Positions 44,769 to 55,469 of a stretch of 64,000 nucleotides of DNA are shown piece by piece. The stretch covers positions 2,356,001 through 2,420,000 of the forward strand of contig JARUPY010000079.1 of the NCBI GenBank assembly GCA_029817715.1, given 5' to 3'. Made by a program: the position numbers and the translations under genes. The notes below the pieces were generated by a model. That model worked only from the letters and a program-made list of their open reading frames with translations, did no database searches and was not told the origin of the DNA. This DNA is from Melastoma dodecandrum (lineage: Eukaryota > Streptophyta > Magnoliopsida > Myrtales > Melastomataceae). Position 1 is the first letter of the stretch; every line of letters starts with the position of its first letter.

Positions 44769-46043
44769 TCAAGGCATGTCTTCTTCTATGTCATTATTAC
44801 TTATTATAGTATGCCCTTCATCAATCTCCTTTAGGGTTACTTGTTCCCCCTGCTTTATGTGCTCCTTGTCATCTTCTCTTATTGAAGGCGGCCACCAGGA
44901 AGTTGCTTCATCAAAGAGGACATTCCTTGATACAGTGCACCTGTTGGTCATAGGATCGCAGCATCTCCATCATTTTCTCTCCGTATCATACCCAACAAAT
45001 ATGCACTTGGTTGCCTTTTATCGAATTTGCTTCACTGGTGGTTGGGGATGAACACATAGCAAACACACCCCAATACTCGAAAGTGGCTCACTATAGGCTT
45101 CATCTTCCATAGTAGCTCGAAAGGTGTTTTGAAGTCAAGGCAAGCTTGTGGCAACCTGTTTGTAACATCTACAGTTGTCTTCATGCACTCTGCCAAGTAT
45201 CTTCCCGGGACATTTCTTGCATGAAGCATACTTCTGCAAACTTCTGCAAGATGCATATTCTTTCTTTCTGCAACGCCATTATGTTGCGGCGTGTGGGGAC
45301 AGGTCAACTGTCGTCTTATTTTGTTCTCCTTCAGGTATTCTACAAACTACATAGAAGTATATTCTCCCCCATTGCCAGTACATAGACACTTCACTTTCTT
45401 TTGTAATTCACTCTCTGCCTTGTTCTTGAACTTCTACAGAGCCTCTGACTTTTCTTTCATGAAATATACCCAGACATACTTGGAGTAGTCATCGATGAAG
45501 GTCACCATGTATATGTAGCCACCTACTGATTGGTGTTTCACTGGTCCAAATACATCAGAGTGTATCAACTGCAGTGGTTCTTCATCCCTATATTTGGATT
45601 CATCGTACGACAACTGGTGTGCTTTTCCATACTGGCAGCTATAAAAGACATTGTCGACATTCACCTCCAACTGTAAAAGACCCTTAAGCATCTCATTGCT
45701 CATCATCACCTTTAACTTGTGGTAGCCAACATGCCCAAGTCTCTGATGCCAGAGATCCCCTGTCTCGTTCTTCTTCACATTATCTACGTGTAGATTCTGC
45801 AGACATGACGTAGATGGAGTTGAATTTACGTCCTTCCATGAACGGTGTCCTTGAAAACTTCAAATCGTGGTACACCTTCACATCTTCTGGCCAAAACACC
45901 ACGAAGTTGCCAAGGGCTGTCAGTTGGACTACTGACAGAAGATTCTTCTTTATACTAGGGACATGGTAGACTCCCTCCAGTTGCACCTTGTTGGAACTGT
46001 CATCACATTCTATGATAGTTTTGTCGATATGAGCAATGGACAA
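44769..46043 (-). pseudogene. copia protease-side and integrase remnant
   Basis: Pieces on the minus strand: VYHVPSIKKNLLSVVQL (about 45960), typical of the region after the copia protease; WHQRLGHVGYHKLKVM with SCQYGKAHQ (45750-45620), the integrase zinc finger with one Cys replaced; LIHSDVFGPV and FIDDYSKYVWVYF (45560-45480); then HTPQHNGVAERKNMHL (45290), the Glu motif of the core, followed by DVTNRLPQ and LGCVCYVFIP. Stops and frame changes separate the pieces. The gypsy element interrupts the gene after 44769. Confidence 0.87.
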
Positions 46044-46218
46044 TCTAGAGTTATTAGTAGTGACAACGACTCATTGGCCTTTATATTCTGACAACTCTTG
46101 TAACTTCCCCCGATCACCCGTCATATGGTTGGAACACTGAATTTTTTTGTTTTGTCTTTTCTCCCACCCTCAACATAGGCATTTACAATAGAGAATCAAA
46201 CTAATGATCAAATAGACT

Positions 46219-47375
46219 CTAGAAAGCCGAATCTCTTTGAATGCATTCAAACCTTGGATCCACTCTAAGGCGGAACGCCCTAAGGTAGACGACGTATTTT
46301 TTTGAAACGAGGCCCCCTGAACAAGATATTGAGGAATTGTCAATACGTAAAATAAGAATTCTTGATATGGATAAGAGGCTCGTGGGATTGACGTTAGCCC
46401 ACAAAGTTATTATAGACCACTGCAAGAGCCTACTCTTCCAGCAGTTGCTCTTCTTCCAACATGGCGAGGGATGCTTCAAGGTTTCACTCTTCTTCGGATT
46501 TATCATTGTCTTGAGTGGTTGACGTGGCAGCATTTCCTTCAATATTCTTTTTCTTGGACCAGCAGTCTCTTGCATAATGGCCCTTCTTACCGCAATTGAA
46601 GCATTCCTCATCTTTCTGTTGAATTGGCCTTCCTTGTCTCCTCTGCTCCGTTGCGGTCTATTGTGTTGCTTATCTTGTCGTCTACTTCTACCGCCTCGTG
46701 GGAAACTTCTTTCCTCAAGCCTTTTATTTTTAACATTGTTTCTTCCCTTATTACTATATAATGTCTCTTCTTTATTTTTCAAAGATACGCCCGCCATTTG
46801 TTTTGCTAGCGTCTCCTGATTAGCTAGCAGATTTTCTAAATCTTCCAAGACGGCGGTGTGGGCCATCGTTGCACCGCCATAATAAATACCCTGTACTCAG
46901 GCTGTAGCCCATGGATAATTATCATCCTCATCCTATCATCACTAATCCTGGATCGCGGGTCTAGTTCTGATATCTCCCGGAATATTGACTTTACATTCGT
47001 GAAGAACTTATTAATTCCTAATTCTCCTTGTCTAAATGCCAGCAAGTCATTCTATAGTAATTGAAGCCTCATATCATTTTTCTTTGAGAACCTAATTGCT
47101 AAAATATTCCAGACATCCTTTGGCGTAGCGACTTACGTTATATGCTCTAGCATTTCTTCCTCTATGGTGGTCTTAATGGCGAACATGGCCTTCCCTGCCT
47201 TAATCCCCCATTTCCTCAGTCCGACAACATCCTCCTCCGGTGGGGTCGTCTCACTACTGCCAATGATCTCCCAAAGATCTTGGCCTTGGAGATATGACTC
47301 CATGCATGTCTTCCACGTACTATAATTCTGGTTGATTAATTTCTTTAGCATATCGACAATATTAAATTCCGCCAT
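46219..47375 (-). pseudogene. copia gag remnant
   Basis: Starts MAEFNIVDMLKKLINQNYST (47375), the N-terminus of copia gag of the UBN2 type, with WEIIGS and LRKWGIKAGKAMFAI following. A stop ends the first part at 47133. Further parts appear in other frames: FRQGELGINKFFTNVKSIFR (about 47030) and ILDPRSRISDDRM-like text. A zinc knuckle CFNCGKKGHYARDC (about 46600-46555) is readable only in a third frame. At least two frameshifts. Confidence 0.85.
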
Positions 47376-47455
47376 ATCGAACTAGACTACTGGAAGCATA
47401 GGCTGGCCCCCGACCTATACCAAATGCAATCCCGGATTACAGCTTTCTTAGTAGA

Positions 47456-47555
47456 ATTTCGGCAGAACCTCCACGGGACTTCGGCATGACCTACGCTGGA
47501 CTTCGACAGGACTTCCGTTGGACTTCGGCAGGACCTCCGCGGGATTTCGGCAACT
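47456..47555. repeat. 22-bp tandem repeats in the copia leader
   Basis: Four and a half units of a 22-bp sequence (ACTTCGGCAGGACCTCCGCGG-like) starting at 47456, 47478, 47500, 47522 and 47544. They lie between gag and the primer site. Confidence 0.85.
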
Positions 47556-47573
47556 CGACCCCGAACGACCCGG

Positions 47574-47586
47574 CTCTCATGCCAAA
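47574..47586 (-). other. primer-binding site of the copia element
   Basis: The minus strand reads TTGGCATGAGAGCC directly after the LTR end. It matches the initiator Met-tRNA site TGGTATCAGAGC with two changes. Confidence 0.75.
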
Positions 47587-47940
47587 TGTTGCACCCGCCA
47601 TTTATGATATCTGTTGTTAAAAGTCGAGTATTGAACTAATCAAGCACTGCCTATAACTAAATAGAACTAGAGAAACGGAGGAGGATGGGATAATGGGAGA
47701 TCAATGCCTAGTTATTGTAGATTACCACCACTAATCTAGGTAGATGATTTTGCCACATTACCTATTCTATAATTACAAATCTTTCCTACCCTATCCGACG
47801 ACTGTCCACCACAAAATCTAACTATTGAACACATCACATAATTAATCTCTACATGTTCCATCTACCCATTGATTTTACGGATAGAAAGTTTTAGGATGGA
47901 AACTCTCCAGAAATTTGGTGTTGATATTTTGCTTTAGCCA
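47587..47940 (-). repeat. 5' LTR of the minus-strand copia element
   Basis: About 354 bp. It ends in AACA next to the primer site on the minus strand. It matches 36847-37241 with many substitutions and one large indel, consistent with an old insertion. Confidence 0.85.
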
Positions 47941-48651
47941 TTTTGAGTGAAACCATTTCTGAGCGAAAAGGCTTGAGAAGAGACCTTAGCAAAGCCACCT
48001 CTAGCAAAGTCTTTTGTCTCTTGGCCGCACTAGCTGAGGTTTCCTCAGCTCTCGTGATGTTTTCAGTCACCAAGGTAATTGGTCCCTCCAGCTTTCGGGG
48101 AGAACTCAACGTTGTGAAATGTTGAACATGCAATATGCGGAAGAGCCTCGAAAAAGTTTGGAGAAGGTTATTTCAACTGCGAACAATGCGTAGAGATATA
48201 TACATGATTAGAAACATTCAAACGTGTATGATTGAAGCAAGATAGGCAAAGTAAGGGCCTCTTAGGCGTGGCCACGTGGTGTGGTTGGCCTTAGCATGCC
48301 CCTCCAAGAGTTAAGCGAAAGGCGGAGAAGGCTCCCCCGTATGCTTTCCCCTCCCTCGTCCTTTTGTTTATATACTCGAGTTCCCTTTTCCGACGAGAAA
48401 TGATTAAAAAATCATAATGAATGAATGAGATAAGAATGAAAACGATGACCCCATGTTCGTCCTTGCTATCGAGCTGTTATTAGGCATTAGTGTTTGTGGA
48501 TATATGAGGGAATTTCCGTGTTGTTAGAGCCTCAGAGAGAATGAAGGTGGAAGGAATATTGGTTGAATTCCCATGAGCAATTACGATAGTAGCTTTAAAA
48601 TATGTTAGGGAGAGGGATTCATGGTTAACTATACGAAGGTTTTTGGTCGTT
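47941..48651. other. spacer between retroelements; no gene seen
   Basis: Moderately AT-rich unique-looking DNA. Short frames at 47943-48133 have no recognisable family. Confidence 0.4.
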
Positions 48652-48656
48652 AATTA
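48652..48656. repeat. target-site duplication AATTA, left
   Basis: AATTA before the left LTR; repeated at 50376-50380. Confidence 0.75.
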
Positions 48657-48887
48657 TGTTGGGGTTAGCTTCAATTAACCCTAACGAACAGCAGATCAAA
48701 TTCTATTCCAAGTCAAAGCGGCCGAAAAATCAAGCCAAGACGGCCGAAAATATCCTTTCAATCATCCTCCTCCAAACCCTAGACAATGTTTGCCCTTAAA
48801 TAGGGCCAACAAATTGGGCTAAGCCCATAATTCCTATAAACTATTAAATTGATAATTATTCAACATGTGATTCCTTGTTCCATAACA
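48657..48887 (-). repeat. 3' LTR of the TR-GAG-type element
   Basis: Matches 50167-50375: TAACCCTAACGAACA, CATCCTCC, TTTGCCCTTAAATAG and AAATTGGGCTAAGCCC. It contains a short extra repeat (GCGGCCGAAAAATCAAGCC). A purine tract on the minus strand (AAGGGGGATAGAG) follows at 48888-48900. Confidence 0.85.
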
Positions 48888-50209
48888 ACTCTATCCCCCT
48901 TAAAAACTACCTTGTCCCGGGGCAAAAATCCAGACAAATTAGGGAGATCAATGCTGGCCCTTGAATCTTCTAACTCGTCCGTCTTAGCATACTTTACTAT
49001 TTCAAGTCTCGGTAACCCATCATCTTCCTTCATAAGCACCCTCAATTTCTTGTCCGCACACTCATGGCGAGGATGATATGATTGAGGACGTCGGAAGCAC
49101 AAATATTTGGCAGGCAACTTCTACTGTGTTAATTTATAAAAATGAGCCTTGTTATGTTGTGGGCCAGTCCGATACGGCATTGTAATGGTTTGGGCTGTTG
49201 ATGGTGGTTTCGCAGTCATTGTCAACCCTTCGATTGCTATTGCGATGAGCGGCCACGTGGTGTTCCCGGCTGCATGAGTCACCTCAGTCTAAGGTGGCCA
49301 CATTGAATATCCAGCTGATTTGTTTGTTGTCCCACGTTGATCATATTGCAATTGGAGTTCTAAGCTGCGTGCCAAATGCATTGCATTTTCCAGATTAGTC
49401 GGGTTCCATGCTCGGATGCGCACACGGATGAACTCATCTAGCCCACACAAAAAATAGCCCAGGTAATGTGCTTCTATCAACCCTGAGACATGTGACGAGA
49501 GTCGCATAAACTCCCAGATATATTCGCCAACCGTTCCACTAGACTATTTAATGGCTGCCAACTGCTCATAAGGGCTGCCTTGGTACCTATTATCAAATTG
49601 ATTAATCAGAGTCTGTGAAAATTCATACCAGGTAATGTGATCTCGCCGTGTCCAGAACCAGTCTAATGCCCCGTCCTCCATGGAAATCATCGCTAACTAA
49701 ATTTTCTACGTCTCCCTCACTCTGTGCGTATCAAGGCATTGATCTGCTTCTGCCAACTACCCTAAGGGATTATGACCATCGAAGATCGGTAGGGTCGTCA
49801 CCTGCAGGCAGTGGTGTGCAGGCACATCGCCTACGAAACGGGTTGTGACCGGCGATTGGGCACTCACATCCTTTGCTGCATCCGATGGTTAGAAAATAAT
49901 ATCACTCGTTGTGGGAGGCGCAATGTCATCAGTCAACGGCGGTGGGGGTGCCTCTTGTACTGCGACAAGTGCCCGCACGATCTCCTATAATTGTCGATCA
50001 GTGTCAGCCCTTAACTTAATAACTTGAAGCGACAAGGTTTCCAAGCATTGCTCAATGGTCTCTAATCTACCACCCAAATCTACTACCTTTGTCTCCAACT
50101 TCGAAATTCTGGCATTAGTCGTCACCTTCGTTAAAGTCGCTTTCGATCCACGCTCACCGCACCAATTGTTAAGGTTAGATTCAGATAACCCTAACGAACA
50201 ACCGATCAA
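48860..50209 (-). pseudogene. gypsy-type gag remnant
   Basis: On the minus strand, from about 50200: a coiled-coil-like segment (ARISKLETKVVDLGGRLETI, 50110-50050), LPIFDGHNPLG (about 49780), WFWTRRDHITWYEF, then MRLSSHVSGLIEAHYLGYFL (49507-49450), the core of plant gypsy gag, with ENAMHLARSLE. Near 49085-49060 SYHPRHECADKKLRVLMKED is the zinc-knuckle end. Several stops lie between these pieces. Confidence 0.8.
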
Positions 50210-50375
50210 ATTCTACTCCAAGCCAAGACAGCCGAAAATGTCCTTTCAGTCATCCTCCTTCAAACCCTAGAAAATATTTGCCCTTAAATAGCGACAACAA
50301 ATTGGGCTAAGCCCATAATTCCTATAAATTAATAAATTAATAATTATTCAACTTATGACTCCCTTTTCCATAATA
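50167..50375 (-). repeat. 5' LTR of the TR-GAG-type element
   Basis: About 209 bp. The internal region follows on the minus strand with AATTGGTGCGGTGAGCGTGG, a gypsy-like primer-site region. Confidence 0.85.
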
Positions 50376-50380
50376 AATTA
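50376..50380. repeat. target-site duplication AATTA, right
   Basis: Partner of 48652-48656. Confidence 0.75.
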
Positions 50381-52053
50381 TGAGGGTGGTGTTCGCAGAA
50401 ACACACACAAGTGTACGGGTAGCACAAGTAATAATGTAATGAGTAAAAGTCATTCACACGGAGATTGTTTAGAATATTTTGTCGATTATCACCCTAACAA
50501 GTCTCAATCTAGCTAGTAGAGTTTTAATTGGTAAAAGATTTAATGTAAGAATGAAAGTAGCACCTAAACAAAAACAAGTAATCAATGGGTGAATAACCCA
50601 CGGCTATGAATCCCCTATCGTTCGTGAACTATCTACACTATCTCTTCCACAATTCCTTTAGTTTCACGTTTACTAACCACAATTCTTATAGTTCGTTAGA
50701 CCTCTCTCGTGTTTGTAATGGTGAATTATAAATTACCCGTGAACATATATCTCTATAATGATGTATGAGCAACTATAACCCTTTAAGTGTCAATTGTTGT
50801 CTTGATTACCTACGAGCATATATCTCTATACTCCTCTAAGTTAACCTGACCTCTCAGGCTTAACCTAGGTTATATTCTCCCTCTTCTAATCCTAAGTCCC
50901 TCTCTCGAGTCCACTAAAGGATAAGAAATCAAACAAATCGACGATCAACCCAATATGCAAGCATTAAGCACAAGAGAACACAAGCAAACGTAAAACTTCA
51001 CGAATTGATTCCGAAAAGAGTTTAGACAATCACTACACGAGTCGGTTCATCACCGTTCTAGATAAAAGATTTAGTTTTGCATACTAGCCAACAAGCAAAA
51101 CGAGAAAAGAAAAGAAAATCTCCATCGTCTTTCCGATCTCTCTTCTTCAGTCGTCGCCTCGCAGCCTCCGTCCCCCTAATATTCACGATTTAAATCCCTT
51201 TATAGCCAGAGTAAATCTTCCCAAAGCACCCAATATTTTAGAAAATAATATAAAAAGGTCATCTCGCCCCGTGTGGCCACACGCGATCCTCATGTGGTCA
51301 CACGAATCTTTTTGTCCAATTCTATTGCACTTATGTGGCCACACGACTCTTCCTGTCCACCAGCTTCCCTCTCGGCAACTCTACCATCTACCTTCTTGTC
51401 GCTCTCCCTTCAAGATGTCTTCCTCGACATGTATTTCGCGTCGTATCGACCTCTTTTTCTGCAAAGAACATCACAAGTGCAAAAGTACCCAAGCAAAGCG
51501 ACTAAACCAAAAATAACATGCAACTAACTATATATGCACATCAATGTCGGATAGCTAACACTCATTAGGCTCCTAAACGAGACATATAACTCTAATTTTT
51601 TAGAATTAACCGGTGGAATCTGAGCAATCTTGTTAGAGTGTGTGATCATACGATAGTGTGTAATATTACGATAATATATGTGAAGGGTTCTTTTTCTCAT
51701 CCTGGTCTGAGGTCCTTTAAGAAATTAAGGAACAAGATGTCTCATGCGCTGAAACGTGAATGCAATCTAATAATAAGGTTTTGATCAAGTCAATGTTGAT
51801 CCAATGGTCCAATTTCGTCTTGGGGTTGTAACGATCTCGATCCATCATCGTGCATGTGAGGTGGCCAAGGTTGTCGGAGGAGTCATTCCGTCGAGTCTGA
51901 TGGAACCCTGTCCGAGGAGACGAGAAGACTTGAGCGACAAGTCCCTTTGAGGAGACTTGAGCAACGAGTATTTCCTTGGTCGCGACGCATCTAGTAATCT
52001 AGTAGGGACACTTAAGCGACAAGTATACATTGAGCCGATAGCCAATTGAGTAT
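50381..52053. other. non-coding, probably retroelement-derived
   Basis: Begins with CACAAGTGTACGGGTAGCACAAGTAAT-like wording, a non-coding sequence type frequent in plant gypsy elements. Also present are a CGTGTGGCCACACG palindromic stretch at 51270-51350 and short GACTTGAGCGACAAG repeats at 51925-52025. No gag or pol. No limits could be set. Confidence 0.35.
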
Positions 52054-53087
52054 CTCCTGCTAGAGATCTTGAGGATAGGAAAATCGTACCCTGCCGATTC
52101 ATCAGATTCAGCTTCTTCTCTGAGCACTCTCTTGGGCGATTAGAAACTCTTTTCCGTGAGCTCTCTCTGGTTAACTTCTGTGAGCACAGAAGCCCTGTCT
52201 CTGCCTCCTTGGTTAGAGAATTCTACAGCCACATCACCTTTCACAGGGTGAACAAGATGATCAAGTACATAAAGGTGGTAATAGAGGAGAACATCTATGT
52301 TTTCTCTCTACTTGATGTATGCAGGGCGTTCAGTGCAAGATACCACTCTCAGCTCCAGCCCATGGAGATATCCAAATCATCGGCGTATCACAGGATAACA
52401 GGGGCCGAAAGGCCAACAAAGTCCAGCGTATACCTGGAGAGCACGAAGCTGCCTCTAGAACTGCGCATCCTCCACCGTGCTGTTATGTACTGCCTCTACC
52501 CCCGGACTGGGAGCACAGACAGTATCATCACGAAGGACGCCACCATGATGGTGCATCTGCTGGAGGGACTTCCTGTCAATCTTGGATCGATCGTCTTTGA
52601 GCACATGGAGAGATGTGCAACTCTGCCTGATAAAGGACTACCCTATGGCCATATCATCATGAAGCTCCTGCAGACTTACTCTTGTGATATAACTCCCAAG
52701 AGTAATCAGGACACCATCCATGTCGAGCCTTTTGACGGTACGACACTTGATCATATGGGGTTTGTTTTTACAGGGTCAGAATGGGTTCCAAAGAGGAGCA
52801 AGGAGGAACCATCCTCCAAAGAGAAAAGAGTTGCTGCACCTTCCAAGCGTAAGACTCGGGCTGACACCAGCAAGCAGAAGAAGATTGATACCAAACAGAA
52901 GCATACTTCTGAGGCGTCCACTTCTGCTAATCCGAAAGAGTCACGCAAATTGGATAAGTGCATTGCTCAGCAAAAGGAGATTAAGACCCTGATTACGAAG
53001 CTGCTTGTAGATCTTGCTGATCTCGCGGCATATATCAAGGGCAAGGATGATGCATCCTCCTCTCCTTCTGCAGAAGAAAGTGACTGA
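52054..53087 (+). pseudogene. 5'-truncated copy of the env-like ORF
   Basis: From TCCTGCTAGAGATC on, this copies 61259-62293 with only a few substitutions (one amino-acid change, His/Arg near 52389, and silent changes). The first 219 or so codons, including the start, are missing, and unrelated DNA abuts at 52053. The first in-frame start-like codon (TTG at 52209) is not a real start. The remainder is open to the same stop. Confidence 0.92.
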
Positions 53088-53916
53088 CCAGTCCTTTCAG
53101 AATCCGGCTTCTGAAAACTGATAAACTCTGGATCTGTTGTTTTAAAACTCACTCTTTTGAATTTCCTGCATGTTTGTGATTTGAAACTTGTTCATGACAT
53201 ATCTTTTTGATATATGACTTCTTTGATGATGCAAAAAGGGGGAGAAGTAGCTAGCTCCCTGGAGAATTTTTTTTAGTTTTTAGGACAGGTGAATTTTTAG
53301 TTTTTAGGACAGGTGTTGTGTTCTGCATTTTTCTTTGTGTTCTGTGTTTCTCTGTTTGCAGGTCATGAAGACGCTGAGGAGATTTCCTCAGTGTAATGCA
53401 GGTCTCAGCAGAATTATTTTCTGCTTTGAGAAATTCCTCGCCAGAACGATGCTTCTGGTTGAGATCAACTTGGGTTTGAGCAGAACTGCTTAAACTCGGG
53501 GGGAGTCAGAGAACTTTCTCTGCTTATACTCTGGTCAGAGTATCACTTCTGTGTGACGTTCTGAGCTCTGATTAAAAAGGGTCATCTTAGAACTACTCAC
53601 CTGTTCAGGGGGAGTTATGACAGAATATTACTTCTGTCCATAATGCATGATATTGCAATTACGAGCGCTGATTTGATCAAATCATATAAATGCTCTAATC
53701 AATTTGGTTAATGAACATTAACTAATCTCGATCACTGATCTGAGCAAGCAATAATTTCGATCGAAATTAATCCGCTTAGATTCAGGGGGAGTTATTACAG
53801 AAAGTAGCTTCTGTATCAACCATCTCGCAACAAGGAAATCTGTAAGACCATTAAAACCCTTTAATCATTACTCTCCAGATGAGCATGGTTTTGACATCAT
53901 CAAAAAAGGGGGAGAT
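53088..53916 (+). other. 3' non-coding part of the upstream Sirevirus-like copy
   Basis: Nearly identical to 62294-63122. It contains the same series of GGGGGAG purine tracts (near 53233, 53497, 53607, 53785 and 53910) and leads into the LTR at 53917. Confidence 0.9.
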
Positions 53917-55409
53917 TGTTGATATAATCTGGTTTTGATGATGACAAAGGTTATGTATTGCTAATGTGTTATTTAAGTGTACAGAAGAACAGGTCTTCGG
54001 GTGTAGAAGCTGGTCTCTGTCATTCGTGCAATACGTAAAAGAGTTATGTGGAGTACTTCAACAGGGGAAACGATCTAGCCATCAGAAATGGAGTTCTGAG
54101 GATAAGATCTACTATCGAATCCACTATCTCTGTTACAGAGATGAGCATCTGTGTCACAGTTGCTATAACTCTCCTTGCTGGAGTACTTGCTATGGTTTAC
54201 AGAATGGTATTTCTGTGAGTGACGATTTCCTTCTTGGAGATTGTCCTATATGCGAGCACGTGAGATATTTATCTCACACAGGATCACGTCTAGGTTCATC
54301 TTTGGACCTTAAGTTATTTGGAAATATTTATTTCCTTAACTAACGTGATCTTATGTTTACGTAATTTGGCAATGACCTTATCAGGTTAAGATCTCCCTAT
54401 ATGGTGAGAATAATTCTACGAAGGGAATGTTTTCATATTATGGAAACTTATAATCCCAATGCCAAATTCGTATGAGAAAGAGTGCTGGTTCTGCTGTCGC
54501 AGCAAACAGCTTCTGAGCAGAAGTCGTTATCTCTTATTGAGCGATCACTTTGTTTAATTATTATCTAACGTAACTAAGGGTAATGCTTTATGCTTTTGGA
54601 AGTTTTCCCACAGGATTAAATCATGGAAAATATGGCAAGTGAATCAACTAGCCGTTGGGATTGATTGAGAAACTTCGTTCTACGGACAAGCTTAAGTGCA
54701 AGTGTGAAGCAACGATTCCAAGTCGCCGTTCTACCAAAAGCTTACTAGAATCCTTGTGCCTTCACCGTTGCAAAAGCTGAGAGCGTCCGTCGTGCATTCA
54801 CCGAGCCGATCACCGCTGACAGAGAGCGTCTTCTGTAACTGCAGAGAGTTTGTGCTGTAGTTGCTAATCTTGTCTCGTGCAGGTTGTTAGTCACACAGGT
54901 TGTGTGCAAGGGCAGGTGGTAGCCGTTAAGCCACGTTTTGCAGGTGGTAGCCGTTAAGCCACGTTTGGGCGGGTGGTAGCCGTTAAGCCACGTTGGGCAG
55001 GAGGTAGCCGTTAAGCCTCGTTGGGCAGGTGGTAGCCGTCAAGCCACGTTGGGCTCAGTGAGGAGCCGGAGTCAGACACGTTGCGTGCGGGTTGTGTTAG
55101 ACACGTGATAACGTGCAATTTGTTAGTCACATTTCTGGCAGAAGTGTGCATCTGTAAAATCCCACATTCCAATCATAGTGAATACGCCCTGCTTGGGTGA
55201 GAGCTGGGAGAGTGGACGTAGGCATTGTTTGCCGAACCACTATAAATCTTGTGTCTTACACAAAAGATAACTTGTCTCAGAACTGGGAATCTGTTTATCA
55301 GATCCAGCCTCTGTGACCTAACAGAACCACGCTTCTGTGAGCGAAAAAGTGTCATAACTCTTACGGCACTAATTCAACCCCCCCTTCTTAGTGCAATCCT
55401 ATACCAACA
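53917..55409 (+). repeat. 5' LTR of the Sirevirus-like element
   Basis: 1493 bp, starting TGTTGATATAATC and ending ATACCAACA. Its first 878 bp match the second LTR at 63123-64000 with only a handful of substitutions (for example near 54028, 54036, 54070 and 54364). Confidence 0.93.
54912..55052 (+). repeat. five tandem units of about 28 bp inside the LTR
   Basis: Units of GCAGGTGGTAGCCGTTAAGC type start at 54912, 54940, 54969, 54997 and 55025, each followed by CACGTT. They lie in the 3' part of the LTR. Confidence 0.9.
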
Positions 55410-55411
55410 AT

Positions 55412-55423
55412 TGGTATCAGAGC
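55412..55423 (+). other. primer-binding site of the Sirevirus-like element
   Basis: TGGTATCAGAGC, two bases after the LTR, complementary to initiator Met-tRNA. Confidence 0.9.
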
Positions 55424-55469
55424 AGGCTCAACGATAAAAGCTTAACCGCTTGTTGAGAGATCCGATAGG

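Larger units (their letters stand above)
36847..47940 (-). mobile_element. decayed Ty1/copia retrotransposon with two later insertions
   Basis: Two LTRs in the same direction (36847-37241 and 47587-47940) enclose gag (47375-46219), protease/integrase (46043-44769) and reverse transcriptase/RNase H (38749-37260) on the minus strand. That is the copia order, with integrase before reverse transcriptase. A gypsy element (38755-44747) and a solo LTR (37442-37679) sit inside it. Many stops and frame changes mark it as old. No matching target-site duplication was seen at its outer ends. Confidence 0.9.
48657..50375 (-). mobile_element. small gag-only LTR element (TR-GAG type)
   Basis: About 1.72 kb with LTRs of about 231 and 209 bp (48657-48887 and 50167-50375) and a 5-bp AATTA duplication on both sides. 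The roughly 1.28-kb interior holds only a gypsy-type gag reading on the minus strand. The gag zinc-knuckle region lies a short way before a polypurine stretch and the 3' LTR. No protease, reverse transcriptase or integrase sequence is present. This is the layout named TR-GAG: a non-autonomous element that keeps gag. It would depend on enzymes from another element. Confidence 0.82.

Noticed and set aside
52209..53087. Apparent separate gene starting at 52209
   Set aside because: The first codon is TTG inside a frame that is complete at 60602-62293; it is a truncated copy, not an independent gene.
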